NCBI RefSeq assembly: GCF_018130765.1
Contig: NZ_JAFCJZ010000008.1
Coordinates: forward strand, 225,492 to 289,491
Source of the DNA: Bradyrhizobium iriomotense
GTDB taxonomy: Bacteria; Pseudomonadota; Alphaproteobacteria; Rhizobiales; Xanthobacteraceae
Length of the DNA stretch: 64,000 bases
Reading direction: 5' to 3'
The notes under the pieces were generated by a model. That model had not been told where the DNA came from. It saw nothing but the letters and a program-made list of their open reading frames with translations, and did not search any database. Of this stretch, positions 47,103-56,700 are shown piece by piece; the first letter of the stretch is position 1; each line of letters begins with the position of its first letter. The position numbers were made by a program, and so were the translations under genes.

Positions 47103-48417
47103 GGTCAATTGGTCGGCAAGGAGGGCCTTGCCGATGGGTTGGAAGGAGACCTGTGCCATGGACGAGCGGATGCGCTTTGTGTTGGCGGCTGAGAAGGGCG
47201 AGGAGTCATTTGCGGCCCTCTGCCGGCGGTTCAATGTGAGCCGCCGGGTCGGGTACAAATGGCTGGGGCGGTATGAGGAAGAAGGGTTGGCCGGTCTGCT
47301 CGATCGCTCGCGGGCTCCACGGCATCATCCGCAGGCGATTGCGCCGGAGATTGCGGAGCGCTGTCTTGAAGTCCGGCGGGCGCATCCGACCTGGGGGCCA
47401 GTGAAGGTGAGAGCTTATCTGGAGCGGGTTGCGCCTAAAACCGAGTGGCCAGTGGCGAGCACGATCGGAGAGCTGTTTGATCGCGAAGGGCTGACGGTAA
47501 GGCGCAAGCTGCGTCGGCGCAGCCCGCCTTCGAGCGCGCCCTTTGCCGCATGTGAAGCCGCCAACGACGTCTGGTGCATCGACTTCAAAGGCTGGTTCCT
47601 GACGGGTGACGGCAATCGATGTGAGCCCCTGACGATCACCGATGCCCACAGCCGCTATCTTCTGCGCTGTCAGGCATTGCCCCGCACCGACACTGACCAT
47701 GTCTGGCCGGTGCTCGATGCCGCCTTCCGCGAGTTCGGATTGCCTAACTTCCTGCGGTCGGACAATGGCTCTCCCTTTGCTTCGCGAGGTGCGGGCGGCC
47801 TGTCGAGCTTGTCGGTGAACCTGATCAAAGCCGGAGTGACGCCGGAGCGCATTGCTCCGGGCAAGCCGCAGCAGAACGGCCGCCATGAGCGCATGCATCT
47901 CACCCTGTTGCAGGATGTAGCCAGCCCGCCGGCACGCAGCATGCGCGAGCAGCTAAAGCGGCTTCGCGAGTTCCAGCAGCTCTACAATCACGAACGTCCT
48001 CGCTGGACAACGCCACGCCTGCCGATCGCTACCAGGCTTCACCGCGCCGCTACGACGGAATCCTGCGCTCCCCGGAATACGGCGACCAGGAGGTCCGCTG
48101 GGTTCGTCACAATGGAGAGATCAAGCTCAACGGCCGGCTCGTCTACATCAACGCTGCCTTGGCGGGCGAGCCGATTGGGCTGACCGAGGCCGAAGGCTGC
48201 TGGAGCGTCAGCTACGGTCCTGTCCTGCTCGGCTCCATCGCCTATCGCAGCGACCAACTGCGCAAGCCAAAACGGAAGGGCTGTGGACTTGGGGACAACG
48301 CTGCGCGTTGCCCCCAGGGTCCACAGCCCCAACAACAACAACAGACCTGAACGAAACGAGAATTGTGTTACCCATGTCGTCGGTCTGAACTGTTACCTAT
48401 GTTGCCGGTTGCTCACA
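47051..48417. mobile_element. IS481-family insertion sequence (1.37 kb)
   Basis: Bounded by TGTGAGC...GCTCACA within perfect 54-bp inverted repeats and carrying one IS481-type transposase. It is inserted in the short gap between two convergent genes: 19 bp after the monooxygenase stop, and its right end is 3 bp before the first base of the minus-strand dehydrogenase stop codon. No clear target-site duplication is visible, so the exact ends may be off by a few bases. Confidence 0.88.
47134..48350 (+). pseudogene. IS481-family transposase, frameshifted near 48000
   Basis: Transposase with an N-terminal HTH (CRRFNVSRRVGYKWLGRYEE) and a DDE integrase core: VWCIDFKGW, FLRSDNGSPFA and GRHERMHLTL carry the three acidic residues. 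After LYNHERP at 48000 the frame breaks. The original C-terminus resumes in another frame (DNATPADRYQASPRRYDG, later VSYGPVLLGSIAYRSDQLRK) and ends at 48350. The junction CCTCGCTGGAC versus the expected HERPHEAL coding suggests loss of 7 bases. The in-frame product would instead end at 48183 with an unrelated tail. AAGGAGG before the ATG at 47134 sets the start. Confidence 0.82.
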
Positions 48418-48419
48418 CC
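48366..48419 (-). repeat. Right terminal inverted repeat of the IS element
   Basis: Exact 54-bp complement of the left arm. It abuts the stop codon (48421-48423) of the minus-strand sugar dehydrogenase. Confidence 0.9.
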
Positions 48420-48420
48420 G

Positions 48421-49761
48421 TCACTGCGGCTGCCGGCTCACCCGCCAGATCGTGCCATTGCCATCCTCCGACACCAGTAGCGAGCCATCCTTCGCCACCG
48501 CCACGCCCACAGGCCTTCCCCACACCTCCGTGTCGCTCACGACAAACCCCGTGACGAAATCCTCGTACTCGCCCGTCGGCTTGCCGTCCTTCATGCGGAT
48601 GCGGATCACCTTGTAACCGGTGCGCTTGGAGCGGTTCCAGGAGCCGTGCTCGGCGGCGAAGGCGTCGCCCTGGTACTCCGATGGAAACTGTGTGCCCTCA
48701 TAGAACGTCATGCCGAGCGAGGCCGAGTGCGGCTGGATCAGCACGTCGGGCACCGTCACCTTGTCCTTGAGGTCGGGCCGCGCGCCGGCATGGCGCGGGT
48801 CTTCATTGTTGCCGATATAGAACCAAGGCCAGCCGTAGAACGCGCCCTCCTTCACGCTGGTCACGTAATCCGGCACGAGGTCGTCGCCGAGGCCGTCGCG
48901 TTCGTTGGTCGAGCACCAGGGCAAGCCTGTCTGCGGCTGCATTGCAAGGCCGACGCAGTTGCGGATGCCGGTGGCGTAGACCTTCCGCTCCTTGCCATCG
49001 GGATTGAAGGCCAGCACCGTGGCGCGCTCGAGCTCGCTCGCCCACGTTGCGCCAAGCGGCTGCGTCTTCGACCACACGTCCATCCCGCCCGGCGGCGTGC
49101 CCATGCCTTCGGCGACATTGCTGAGCGAACCCACCGAGACCAGCATGCGCTTGCCATCCGGGGTGAAGACGATGTCGCGGGTGGAATGGCCGCCGTCATG
49201 CGGCAGGCTTGCCACGATCGTCTGCGCCTTGCCGCGCGCCTTGAGATCGCCGGCCTGATAGGGAAAACGGACGACGCTGTCGGTGTTGGCGATGTAAACC
49301 CATTGCGGATTGTCGCCATTTGGAAAGAAGGCGATGCCGAATGGCTGCTTCAAGCCGCTGGCAAACACCTCGTTGGTCGCGACCTTGCCGCCCTCCCCAG
49401 TGCGCAGCACGCGAATGGTGCCGGCCCGCGTTTCCGCGACGAAGACATCGCCGTTCGGCGCGACCCTGATGATGCGCGGCGCGCGCAAGCCTTCGGCGAA
49501 CAGCTCGATCTTGAAGCCGGCCGGCACCTGGAGCGATGCCTGCGACGGCCGCGGCACCACGCGCGAGAAGCTGGCAACCGATGGCGTCGCATTGGGCCTG
49601 GCGAGGTCCTGCGGCCGGATCACCCTGACCGCGCCGGGCTTGTCGGCCCGCCAATCGCCATAGGCGTCCTTGCCCTGCAGCACCGGCTCGGCTTGCGCGC
49701 CGTTTGTGGCCGCAGCCAGCAATCCCGCCGCCAGTGCTGCGGTCCATGTCCTGCTTTTCAT
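48421..49761 (-). CDS. PQQ-dependent sugar (sorbosone/glucose-type) dehydrogenase
   Basis: Periplasmic beta-propeller dehydrogenase of the soluble glucose/sorbosone dehydrogenase (GSDH) family, 446 aa. The signal peptide ends TNGAQA. Family segments are PAGFKIELFAEGLRAPRIIRV, SLPHDGGHSTRDIVFTPDGK, ELERATVLAFNPDGKERKVY, ATGIRNCVGLAMQP and AAEHGSWNRSKRTGYKVI. The substrate is not clear; sorbosone and other aldoses are typical. The coding region is intact although an IS element lies within a few bases of its stop. It is divergent from puuD. Confidence 0.85.
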   Translation of the reverse strand: MKSRTWTAALAAGLLAAATNGAQAEPVLQGKDAYGDWRADKPGAVRVIRPQDLARPNATPSVASFSRVVPRPSQASLQVPAGFKIELFAEGLRAPRIIRVAPNGDVFVAETRAGTIRVLRTGEGGKVATNEVFASGLKQPFGIAFFPNGDNPQWVYIANTDSVVRFPYQAGDLKARGKAQTIVASLPHDGGHSTRDIVFTPDGKRMLVSVGSLSNVAEGMGTPPGGMDVWSKTQPLGATWASELERATVLAFNPDGKERKVYATGIRNCVGLAMQPQTGLPWCSTNERDGLGDDLVPDYVTSVKEGAFYGWPWFYIGNNEDPRHAGARPDLKDKVTVPDVLIQPHSASLGMTFYEGTQFPSEYQGDAFAAEHGSWNRSKRTGYKVIRIRMKDGKPTGEYEDFVTGFVVSDTEVWGRPVGVAVAKDGSLLVSEDGNGTIWRVSRQPQ

Positions 49762-49997
49762 CTCGCCTTCCTCCCGGCCTGCATGTCTCGCACGTCAACG
49801 TCGATCGACCTGCAAATGGTCCGCGACAGGCAAATCGCCTGCCGCATCCCACATCAGCTCATGCCCGCACGATGTGCATCAGCCACGATCCATCGTACTG
49901 GAAAACACCGCGGATAGGTGCAACACATTGCAAGGGAGCGGCCGCCGGTTGCGGTCATCAAAGCTGCGGCATCCATGCCGCACCTGATGGGGTGATC

Positions 49998-51188
49998 ATG
50001 TGGGGATCCATCATATCGGAATGGGCGAGCCTGCTGCTCCGCTGGCTGCATGTGGTGGCGGCGATCGCCTGGATCGGCAGTTCCTTCTATTTCATCGCTC
50101 TCGACCTCAGTCTCAAGCCCAGAGGTGACCTGCCTGACGGCGTGCAGGGCGAGGCCTGGCAGGTCCATGGCGGCGGCTTCTACCGGATCATGAAATATCT
50201 GGTCGCCCCCAGCCAGATGCCGAACGAGCTGACCTGGTTCAAATGGGAGGCCTACACCACCTGGCTGTCCGGCTTCGCGCTGATGGTCGTCGTCTATTAT
50301 CTCGAGGCCGACCTGTTCCTGGTCGACAAGTCGATCCTCGATCTCACGCCATTTCAGGCCGGCCTGTTCAGCTTCTTCAGCCTGGCTCTGGCGTGGCTGC
50401 TCTATGAGGCCGCGTGCCGCACCGGGCTCGCCCAGCGCGAGCTGCCCTTCGCCATCGGCGGCTACCTGTTCCTGGTCGCGCTCACTTATGCCTTCACCCA
50501 TGTGCTGAGCGGCCGCGGCGCCTTCAACCAGATCGGGGCGATCATCGGCACCATCATGGTCGCCAATGTCTTCACGCTGATCATCCCGAACCAGAAGAAG
50601 ATCGTGGCGGCGCTGATCGCGGGACAGGCGCCTGATCCAAAACTCGGCAAGACCAGCAAGGAGCGCTCGGTCCACAACAACTATCTGACCCTGCCGGTGG
50701 TCGTGCTGATGATCAGCAACCATTATCCCCTGCTCTACGCCACGCGCTTCAACTGGATCATCGTCGCGATCATCCTGGCGCTGGGGCCGGTGATCCGTCA
50801 TTTCTTCAACGAGGGTCATGCCGGGCGCAAATCGCCGTGGTGGGTGTGGGGTGTGGCCGCGATCGGCGTGATCGCGATCCTTTTCCTGTCCGCCGCCGGC
50901 CCGCGCGAGGTGAAGACGGGCGCATTGTCGACGCCGGTCACGGTCGCCAATGTCGAGGAGATCGTGATGTCCCGCTGCAGCATGTGCCACGCGGCCGAGC
51001 CGGTCTGGGCCGGCATCGTCACCGCGCCGAAGGGCATCCTGCTCGACGCCCCCGAGCACATCCAGCGCAACATTCGCCTGATCGGCCGTGTCGCCGCCTG
51101 GTCCAATGCGATGCCGCCGGGCAACATCACCGAGATGACCAACGAGGAGCGCGCCATCCTCGCAGCCTATATCGAGCAGTCCCGCTGA
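49998..51188 (+). CDS. puuD: Membrane-bound urate oxidase/hydroxylase PuuD with C-terminal cytochrome c
   Basis: Urate hydroxylase (urate to 5-hydroxyisourate) in the inner membrane, 396 aa. About eight spans form the DUF989 membrane domain (WLHVVAAIAWIGSSFYFIALD, PNELTWFKWEAYTTWLSGF, GAIIGTIMVANVFTLIIPNQ). The C-terminal periplasmic cytochrome c has CSMCH (Cys327, Cys330, His331) and a likely axial Met in NAMPPGN. GGGGTG before the ATG supports the start. Other purine-degradation genes are not in the window, but urate use fits a legume-associated bacterium. Confidence 0.93.
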   Translation: MWGSIISEWASLLLRWLHVVAAIAWIGSSFYFIALDLSLKPRGDLPDGVQGEAWQVHGGGFYRIMKYLVAPSQMPNELTWFKWEAYTTWLSGFALMVVVYYLEADLFLVDKSILDLTPFQAGLFSFFSLALAWLLYEAACRTGLAQRELPFAIGGYLFLVALTYAFTHVLSGRGAFNQIGAIIGTIMVANVFTLIIPNQKKIVAALIAGQAPDPKLGKTSKERSVHNNYLTLPVVVLMISNHYPLLYATRFNWIIVAIILALGPVIRHFFNEGHAGRKSPWWVWGVAAIGVIAILFLSAAGPREVKTGALSTPVTVANVEEIVMSRCSMCHAAEPVWAGIVTAPKGILLDAPEHIQRNIRLIGRVAAWSNAMPPGNITEMTNEERAILAAYIEQSR

Positions 51189-51335
51189 GGCCGGCACGCG
51201 CCGATCGCGCATTTCGCGGAATGAAATTCCGCATCTCCCACCGAATTGAAAATGACTTGACCGCCTATCCGGCGTAGAGAGGGGCGGCGGCCCTAGGTCG
51301 CTGTCCAATTCAGTTTGCATCCGGGGATAAGAACA

Positions 51336-52193
51336 GTGGCCCTCAAAAACGTCATCGGTATCGACCACGCCGTGGTCATGGTGAAGGACCTCGACAAGGC
51401 CGCCGAGACCTATCGCCAGCTCGGCTTCACCATCTCCCCGCGCGGCACGCACAGCGCACATATGGGCACCGGCAACTACACCATCATGTTCGACCCGGAT
51501 TATATGGAGCTGCTCGGCGTGCTCGTGGCGACCGAGCAGAACGCGCCGGCCCGCGCCTTCGTCGAACGGCATGGCGAGGGCATCGAGCGCATCGCCTTCA
51601 CCGCGGTCGACAGCGCCGCCGGCGCGGAGGAGATCCGTGCGCGCGGCCTGACGCCGATCGGCCCCACGGATTTCGAGCGGCCGGTGACCCTGCCGAATGG
51701 CACGATCTCCGCCGCGAAATTCCGCACCTTCATGTGGCCGACGGCCGAGGGACCGGGCGGCGTGCGCATCTTTGCCTGCCAGCACAAGACCCGCGAGACC
51801 GTGTGGATCCCTGAATTGATGAAGCACGCCAATGCGGCCAAGCGGATCAGGCAGACGCTGATCGCAACACCCGAGCCCGCGAAAGAGGCCGCACATCTCG
51901 GCCGGCTGATCGACCGCGAGCCGAAGGCCGAGGCCGACGGCGCGGTGACGGTGCCCTCCGGCGGCGATCGCGCCGACTTCGTCTATCTGACGCTGGACCA
52001 GTTGGCCAAGCGCTATCCCGGCGTGCCGCTCGCAGGTCTCTCCGAGCGCGGCGGTGCGGCACTGGTGCTCATCAGCGGCGATCTCGCGGCGACCGAGAAG
52101 GCGCTTGGTTCGGCCGCGGTACGAAGCGGGGCGGCGATCTGCGTGCCGCCGGCCAAGGCCAACGGCACCCTGCTCGCATTCGTTGCCGGCTGA
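51336..52193 (+). CDS. VOC family protein (glyoxalase-like domain)
   Basis: Protein of 285 aa with an N-terminal glyoxalase/bleomycin-resistance-like fold: GIDHAVVMVKDLDKAAETYRQLGF, then GTGNYTIMFDPDYMELLGV, with metal-ligand-like His and Glu positions. A weaker second module follows (DFVYLTLDQLAKRYPG). The GTG at 51336 follows GGGG by 9 bases and gives a start close to the fold. Possible roles are an isomerase or dioxygenase-like enzyme. There is no operon partner that would tell. Confidence 0.78.
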   Translation: MALKNVIGIDHAVVMVKDLDKAAETYRQLGFTISPRGTHSAHMGTGNYTIMFDPDYMELLGVLVATEQNAPARAFVERHGEGIERIAFTAVDSAAGAEEIRARGLTPIGPTDFERPVTLPNGTISAAKFRTFMWPTAEGPGGVRIFACQHKTRETVWIPELMKHANAAKRIRQTLIATPEPAKEAAHLGRLIDREPKAEADGAVTVPSGGDRADFVYLTLDQLAKRYPGVPLAGLSERGGAALVLISGDLAATEKALGSAAVRSGAAICVPPAKANGTLLAFVAG

Positions 52194-52270
52194 TTTTAAC
52201 TAATTCTTTAACGTGCGTTTACCCGGCGGCTCTAGGATTCCCGGCAATCCAAGCCGTCGGGACCAGATGC

Positions 52271-52546
52271 ATGTTCAAAGAGGGATCGCCGATCGCCTAT
52301 GATGCGCCGGCCGAACTGAAGAAGTGGCCGTCGCTAAAGGGCGAGAGACAGAAGGACAGAGGTCCGCCCTATCTCGTCTACAACGGCACGCTCGCCGACT
52401 GCGTCCGCGAGCTGATGGATAAGCCGATCAAGGGCATCTCGCTCTATGACATCATGACGAAGCCGCAGCCGGCGTTCGATCAGACCGTGCTGTCGCCCGG
52501 CGATGCCGCCGAGATCGCGATGCGCAAGGATTTCCCCAAGGCGTAA
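52271..52546 (+). CDS. Hypothetical protein, 91 aa
   Basis: Not recognised. The protein is soluble and charged, beginning MFKEGSPIAYDAPAELKKWP, with an NGTLADCVRELMDKPIKGIS segment and no signal or membrane span. Codon use is as in its neighbours and the gap fits a short gene. It is probably conserved among close relatives, but no function can be read. Confidence 0.65.
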   Translation: MFKEGSPIAYDAPAELKKWPSLKGERQKDRGPPYLVYNGTLADCVRELMDKPIKGISLYDIMTKPQPAFDQTVLSPGDAAEIAMRKDFPKA

Positions 52547-52750
52547 CCGCCGCGCGACCGTTCGCGCGTCACGCCAGCCCGCGCGCCCGTAGATCCGCGG
52601 GGCCGACGGCGCATGTTCCCCTATTGGACTCCCGTACTAACACCTGCCGTCCTGCGGAATCGCAGCTTCGCCGCAATTACGGTTAATGAAGTCCTCGTCA
52701 CCGGCACACCGCGCTGGTCGTTCCCCCACAGTTCGAGGACTCTTACCGAG

Positions 52751-53714
52751 ATGCGATTTCTCGTCGCGGCTTGCGCTGCGTTCCTGATTCTGATGTGCGA
52801 CATCGGCTCGTCGTCGCCGTCCTGGCAGACGTCAAGCTTCGACCACGCTGCTCGCAAGGCGGATCGCGCGCCATCGCTGGTTCCCCTCGTCGAACTCTTC
52901 CTCGCAAGTGTGCAGGCCATTGAGCTCGCCAATGCGCGTGCATCATATGAGGAGACCATCGAACCGATGCGCGCGGTCGAGGCAGCCGCACCAATCCCGG
53001 TTTCGCCAACCGACCAATTCTGCCACGCGTTGAGGGAGGCGGCCGAGGCCAGCGGCATTCCCGTGCCGTTCTTCGCGCGCCTGCTCTGGCAGGAGAGCCG
53101 CTTTCGTTCCAACGAGGTCAGCGCGGCCGGCGCGCAGGGCGTCGCGCAATTCATGCCGGAGACGGCCGCCGAAGTTGGACTCGACGATCCCTTCGACACC
53201 ATGAAGGCCTTGCCCGCGTCGGCAAGGCTTTTGCGCAAGTTGCGCGACGATTTCGGCAATCTCGGTCTCGCCGCAGCCGCCTACAACGCAGGGCCCGGCC
53301 GCATCCAGAAATGGCTCGCCAGGGAAAGCGAGCTGCCGCGCGAGACACGCGACTATGTCCGCATCATCACCGGCACCAGGGCCGAGGACTGGACCGAGCG
53401 CTCGGAGGCCCTCGCGATCAGGATCGACCTGCCGCGCGAGGCGCCATGCGAAGGCATCGGCAGCCTGTCCAAGACCAAGGACGTCGCCTGGGTTTCCGGT
53501 GAACCTGACGCCGTCGGTCATCACCATGATGCGCAAGGCCGAGCAGCTGGCGGCGCGGATCTCGGCAAACCGCGCCCGCAAGCGGTTCGCGTCCCTGCTC
53601 CGCAAGAACGGCTCGGCCCATGGCAAGGGGCGCGGCATGATCGCAGCCCGCGCTGCGAAGGGCACGAAGGCTCACGCCATCCGCATCGCAGCGCGCGAGC
53701 GCTCTTCCGGCTAG
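52751..53714 (+). CDS. Lytic transglycosylase (SLT domain) with an apparent +1 frameshift
   Basis: Secreted peptidoglycan lytic transglycosylase. A signal-like N-terminus (MRFLVAACAAFLILMCDIGS) precedes the SLT domain, whose catalytic Glu is in LLWQESRFRSNEV, with GAQGVAQFMPETAAE and AAYNAGPGRIQKWL. After KTKDVAWV, at the GGTTTCC run near 53491-53497, the frame slips. A one-base deletion would restore DVAWVPVNLTPSVI and a basic tail ending at the stop 53712-53714, one base before the convergent cupin stop. Uncorrected, the frame runs to 53893 with an unrelated tail. The catalytic domain is unaffected. It could be a real mutation or a sequencing error. Confidence 0.75.
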
Positions 53715-53715
53715 C

Positions 53716-54102
53716 TCACACCGGCTTCTCGTCGTCGGTCACCGGCGATGTCACCACCAGGAACACCAGATCGGTCAGGCCCGAATTCGAGATCGCGTGC
53801 TCGACGCCCGGCGGCAGGAAGATCACGTCGTGCTTGCGCACGACATGGTTCTTGCCTGATATCTCCATCAGCCCCTCGCCGTCGAGCACGTGATAGACCT
53901 GCTCCTGCACCTTGTGATGATGCCGCGCGACATAGGCCATCGGCTGGTACATCGAGATGCGGTAGTCGATGCGGCGCGAGCCTGCAGTCTCCGGCATCAC
54001 CAGCGGTTTTGACAGCGCGCCGCCAAAATGGTTGGGGAATTCGCGCCAGGGTACCTCTGCGATGTTGCGGATGAAGGCGCCGTTGCTGTCCTCGATCATC
54101 AT
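53716..54102 (-). CDS. Cupin-domain protein
   Basis: Single-domain cupin, 128 aa. Motif 1 is ARHHHKVQEQVYHVLDGEG (metal-ligand His/Glu positions). Motif 2 contains KHDVIFLPPGVEHAISNSG. It is downstream of the unusual SDR and the ThDP enzyme on the same strand (8-bp gap to the SDR) and so probably belongs to their operon. It could be a small dioxygenase, isomerase or accessory enzyme. Confidence 0.8.
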   Translation of the reverse strand: MMIEDSNGAFIRNIAEVPWREFPNHFGGALSKPLVMPETAGSRRIDYRISMYQPMAYVARHHHKVQEQVYHVLDGEGLMEISGKNHVVRKHDVIFLPPGVEHAISNSGLTDLVFLVVTSPVTDDEKPV

Positions 54103-54110
54103 CCTGCTCC

Positions 54111-54815
54111 CTAGTTCACTAGCGCGCCGCCGTCGATATAGACGATCGATCCCGTGGCGAAACCGTTGGTCATGAAACTTCCGATCTGGCGCGCGATATC
54201 TTCGGCGACGCCGACGCGGCCGACCGGCAAGGCTGCCGCCGTCTTCGCCAGCATCTCCTTGCGCGCCGCCTCCGGCATCGCCGCCCGGATCGGCGTATCG
54301 ATCACGCCGGGCGACACCGCATTCACGCGCACCGGCGCAAGCTCGAGTGCAAGCGCGCGCGCCAGCGATTCCAGCGCGCCATTGGCCGCACTGATGATCG
54401 CCGAGTTCGGCCGCGGCCGGACGCTGAGGAAACCGGTGACGAGCGTCAGCGAGCCGCCCGGACGGATCTCGGCCTCGCGCGCCACCCGCCAGGCACCCCA
54501 GAATTTTCCTTCCATCGTCGCGCGCACATCCTCCATCGCAACGGTCTTGAACGGTCCGGTGCGAAGCTGCGCGGCCGTCAGCACGACGTGATCGACGGGA
54601 CCGGTGCGGCGGAACAGGTCAGTTACGCTCTGGTCGCTGGTGACGTCAGCGGGAATGGCCGTCACCTTCAACCGCTCAGCGACGGGATCGAGCTTGGCGG
54701 CACTGCGCGAGGCGATGACGACATCCGCGCCCTCTCCCTTCGCCAGCTCCGCCGTGGCAAGGCCGATGCCTGAGGAGCCGCCGATCACGACGACCTTCTT
54801 GCCTGCGAGCGTCAT
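54111..54815 (-). CDS. SDR family protein lacking the Tyr-x3-Lys pair
   Basis: Rossmann-fold protein of 234 aa with the cofactor motif IGGSSGIGLA (11-20) and the C-terminal INXXGG-like YIDGGALVN. Where YxxxK is expected the sequence reads ISAANGAL (Ile141, Asn145), and NNAG is replaced by TAAQ. The general acid-base apparatus is therefore missing. It may be a non-classical oxidoreductase, a binding protein or a dead enzyme. The ATG at 54815 has GGGAG 6 bases upstream, which favours it over the ATG at 54821. It sits between the ThDP enzyme and a cupin. Confidence 0.83.
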   Translation of the reverse strand: MTLAGKKVVVIGGSSGIGLATAELAKGEGADVVIASRSAAKLDPVAERLKVTAIPADVTSDQSVTDLFRRTGPVDHVVLTAAQLRTGPFKTVAMEDVRATMEGKFWGAWRVAREAEIRPGGSLTLVTGFLSVRPRPNSAIISAANGALESLARALALELAPVRVNAVSPGVIDTPIRAAMPEAARKEMLAKTAAALPVGRVGVAEDIARQIGSFMTNGFATGSIVYIDGGALVN

Positions 54816-54861
54816 TCCCATCTCCCGTCATTTTCTTGATTGATGATCTAAAGGCGTCCGA

Positions 54862-56661
54862 TCAGCCCGGCTGGAAGCGCGTGCCGATGCCGGCCTTGCT
54901 CTGGCCGAGGCCCGGCAATTCCCAGACGCCGGCACCGGCCGGATTGACGTCGGCGGCGATGTCGACGTCGATCAGATAAGGCTTGTTCGCGGCGATGCCT
55001 TTGCGAATGGCTTCGCCGATGTCGCCGGCTCGGTCGACCCGCACGCCCTCGACGCCGCAGGAGCGCGCCATCGCCGCGAAATCCGGATTGTAGCGCTCGC
55101 CGGTCTCCGGATGCTTGAAGTCGGTCGCAAGCTCGCGGCCGCCGAGATAGCCGCGCTGAAGCCCGCGGATCGAAGCGTAGGCGTAATTGTTCCAGACCAC
55201 CCAGACCACGGGCAGATTGTATTCGACTGCCGTGCCCAGCACGTTCGCGTGCATGAAGAAGGCGCCGTCTCCGCACACCGAGACGCACGGCCGATCGGGC
55301 GCCGCGAACTTCGCGCCCATCACGCCGGCGACGCCAAAGCCCATCGGGCCGAAGCCCATCGAGCCGATCAGCGAATCCGGCCGCTTCGGCTTGCAGAAGC
55401 CGAGCAGCCAATTGTGGTGCACGCCGATGTCGGAGACGAGGATCGCATCCTCCGGCAGCGCCTTGTCGATCTCGGCGGCGGCACGCTGCGGATTGACCGG
55501 CGTGGTGTCGTCGGAGAAGCCGGGCGCGACGAACTTGTCCCACTCCTTGCGATAGCCGTCGATCTGCGCCAGCCATTTCTTGCGCGCGTCGGCTTTCTTG
55601 AAGAGGTTGTCGCGGCGATCAAGCTCGGCATGCACCTGGCGCAGGAAGGTCCGGACGTCGGCCATCAAACCAAGCGCGACGGGATAGTTACGCCCGATCT
55701 CTTCGGGGTCGATGTCGACATGGATCAGCCTGGTCGGCGGGATCGTGAAGGAATAGCCCGGGATCCACGAGCTCGAGGTGCGGTCGTCGAAGCGAACCCC
55801 CAGCGCCAGCAGCACATCGGCCTGACGGGTCGCGTGATTGGCCTGATAGTGCCCGGCGCGCGCAACGAGACCGAGCGCGAGCGGATGATTGACGTCGAGC
55901 GCGCCGAGACCGCTCGCGGACGCCGCCACCGGGATCTGAAGCCGTTCGGCGAGCTTGCGCAGCTCGTCCGCCGCGCCACCATAGCGCACGCCCTGTCCGA
56001 CCAGCATCACCGGCCGCTCGGCCGCGAGCAGCATGTCGACCGCCTTCTCGACTCCTTCCGGATCGGCGCCGCAGCGGCTGGAGATGTTGGCGTTCCACTC
56101 GACCGCCTTCGGTGCTTCCTCGGCCGCTGACTCCATGAACACGTCGAAGGGCACGTCGACCACGACAGGCCCGGGCCGTCCCGTAACCATCGTCTTCCAG
56201 GCCTGCCGCACGGCAAGCGGCACCATCTCGCCGCGCGTCGGCTGAAACACCTTCTTGCAGATCGTCTTCACGGTGGAAGGAAAGTCGGCCTGGTGGTGCC
56301 GGTACATCTCCTGGAAGGCGCCACGGTTGAACTGGCTGGTCGGCACGTTGCCGGTGATCGCCATGAACGGCACGGAATCGAGGAAGGCGTTGGCGAGCGA
56401 GATCGGCAGGTTGGCGGAGCCCGGCCCGCACGAGGTGAAGGTCGCCGTCGGCCTGCCGGAGACGCGGTAATAGACGTCGGCCATGAAGCCGGCGACGCTC
56501 TCGTGGTGCACGGAGATGGTCTTGATCTCGGACGAGCGCTCGTACAGTGCGTCGATGAACTGGATGTTGCCGTGGCCGCACAGCCCGAACACCTGCGGCA
56601 CCTTCTCCTGGATCAAGTAATCGACAATGACCTGGGCGCCGTTGAGCATGTTTTTCGACAT
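54862..56661 (-). CDS. Thiamine diphosphate-dependent enzyme (acetolactate synthase-like)
   Basis: Decarboxylase/ligase-type ThDP enzyme, 599 aa. The PYR domain carries the activating Glu54 (SVHHESVAGFMADVYYR), the middle domain is FAD/transhydrogenase-like, and the PP domain has the metal motif GDGAFFMHANVLG...NN. The DVNPAG-type C-terminus is kept. It lacks an adjacent small regulatory subunit, so biosynthetic acetolactate synthase is unlikely. Its catabolic setting (IclR, two binding proteins, SDR, cupin) favours a ligase or decarboxylase for a 2-oxo acid. The ATG at 56661 follows GGAG by 9 bases. Confidence 0.85.
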   Translation of the reverse strand: MSKNMLNGAQVIVDYLIQEKVPQVFGLCGHGNIQFIDALYERSSEIKTISVHHESVAGFMADVYYRVSGRPTATFTSCGPGSANLPISLANAFLDSVPFMAITGNVPTSQFNRGAFQEMYRHHQADFPSTVKTICKKVFQPTRGEMVPLAVRQAWKTMVTGRPGPVVVDVPFDVFMESAAEEAPKAVEWNANISSRCGADPEGVEKAVDMLLAAERPVMLVGQGVRYGGAADELRKLAERLQIPVAASASGLGALDVNHPLALGLVARAGHYQANHATRQADVLLALGVRFDDRTSSSWIPGYSFTIPPTRLIHVDIDPEEIGRNYPVALGLMADVRTFLRQVHAELDRRDNLFKKADARKKWLAQIDGYRKEWDKFVAPGFSDDTTPVNPQRAAAEIDKALPEDAILVSDIGVHHNWLLGFCKPKRPDSLIGSMGFGPMGFGVAGVMGAKFAAPDRPCVSVCGDGAFFMHANVLGTAVEYNLPVVWVVWNNYAYASIRGLQRGYLGGRELATDFKHPETGERYNPDFAAMARSCGVEGVRVDRAGDIGEAIRKGIAANKPYLIDVDIAADVNPAGAGVWELPGLGQSKAGIGTRFQPG

Positions 56662-56700
56662 CAACCCGTCTCCCTCTCGGCCCGACGACGTCTTCTGCAC

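Noticed and set aside
47030..48440. Target-site duplication flanking the IS element
   Set aside because: The bases outside the inverted repeats do not show a convincing direct repeat.
49854..51896. Minus-strand 680-aa frame opposite puuD and the VOC gene
   Set aside because: Spans two genuine genes and their gap and has no recognisable motif; a GC-driven antisense frame.
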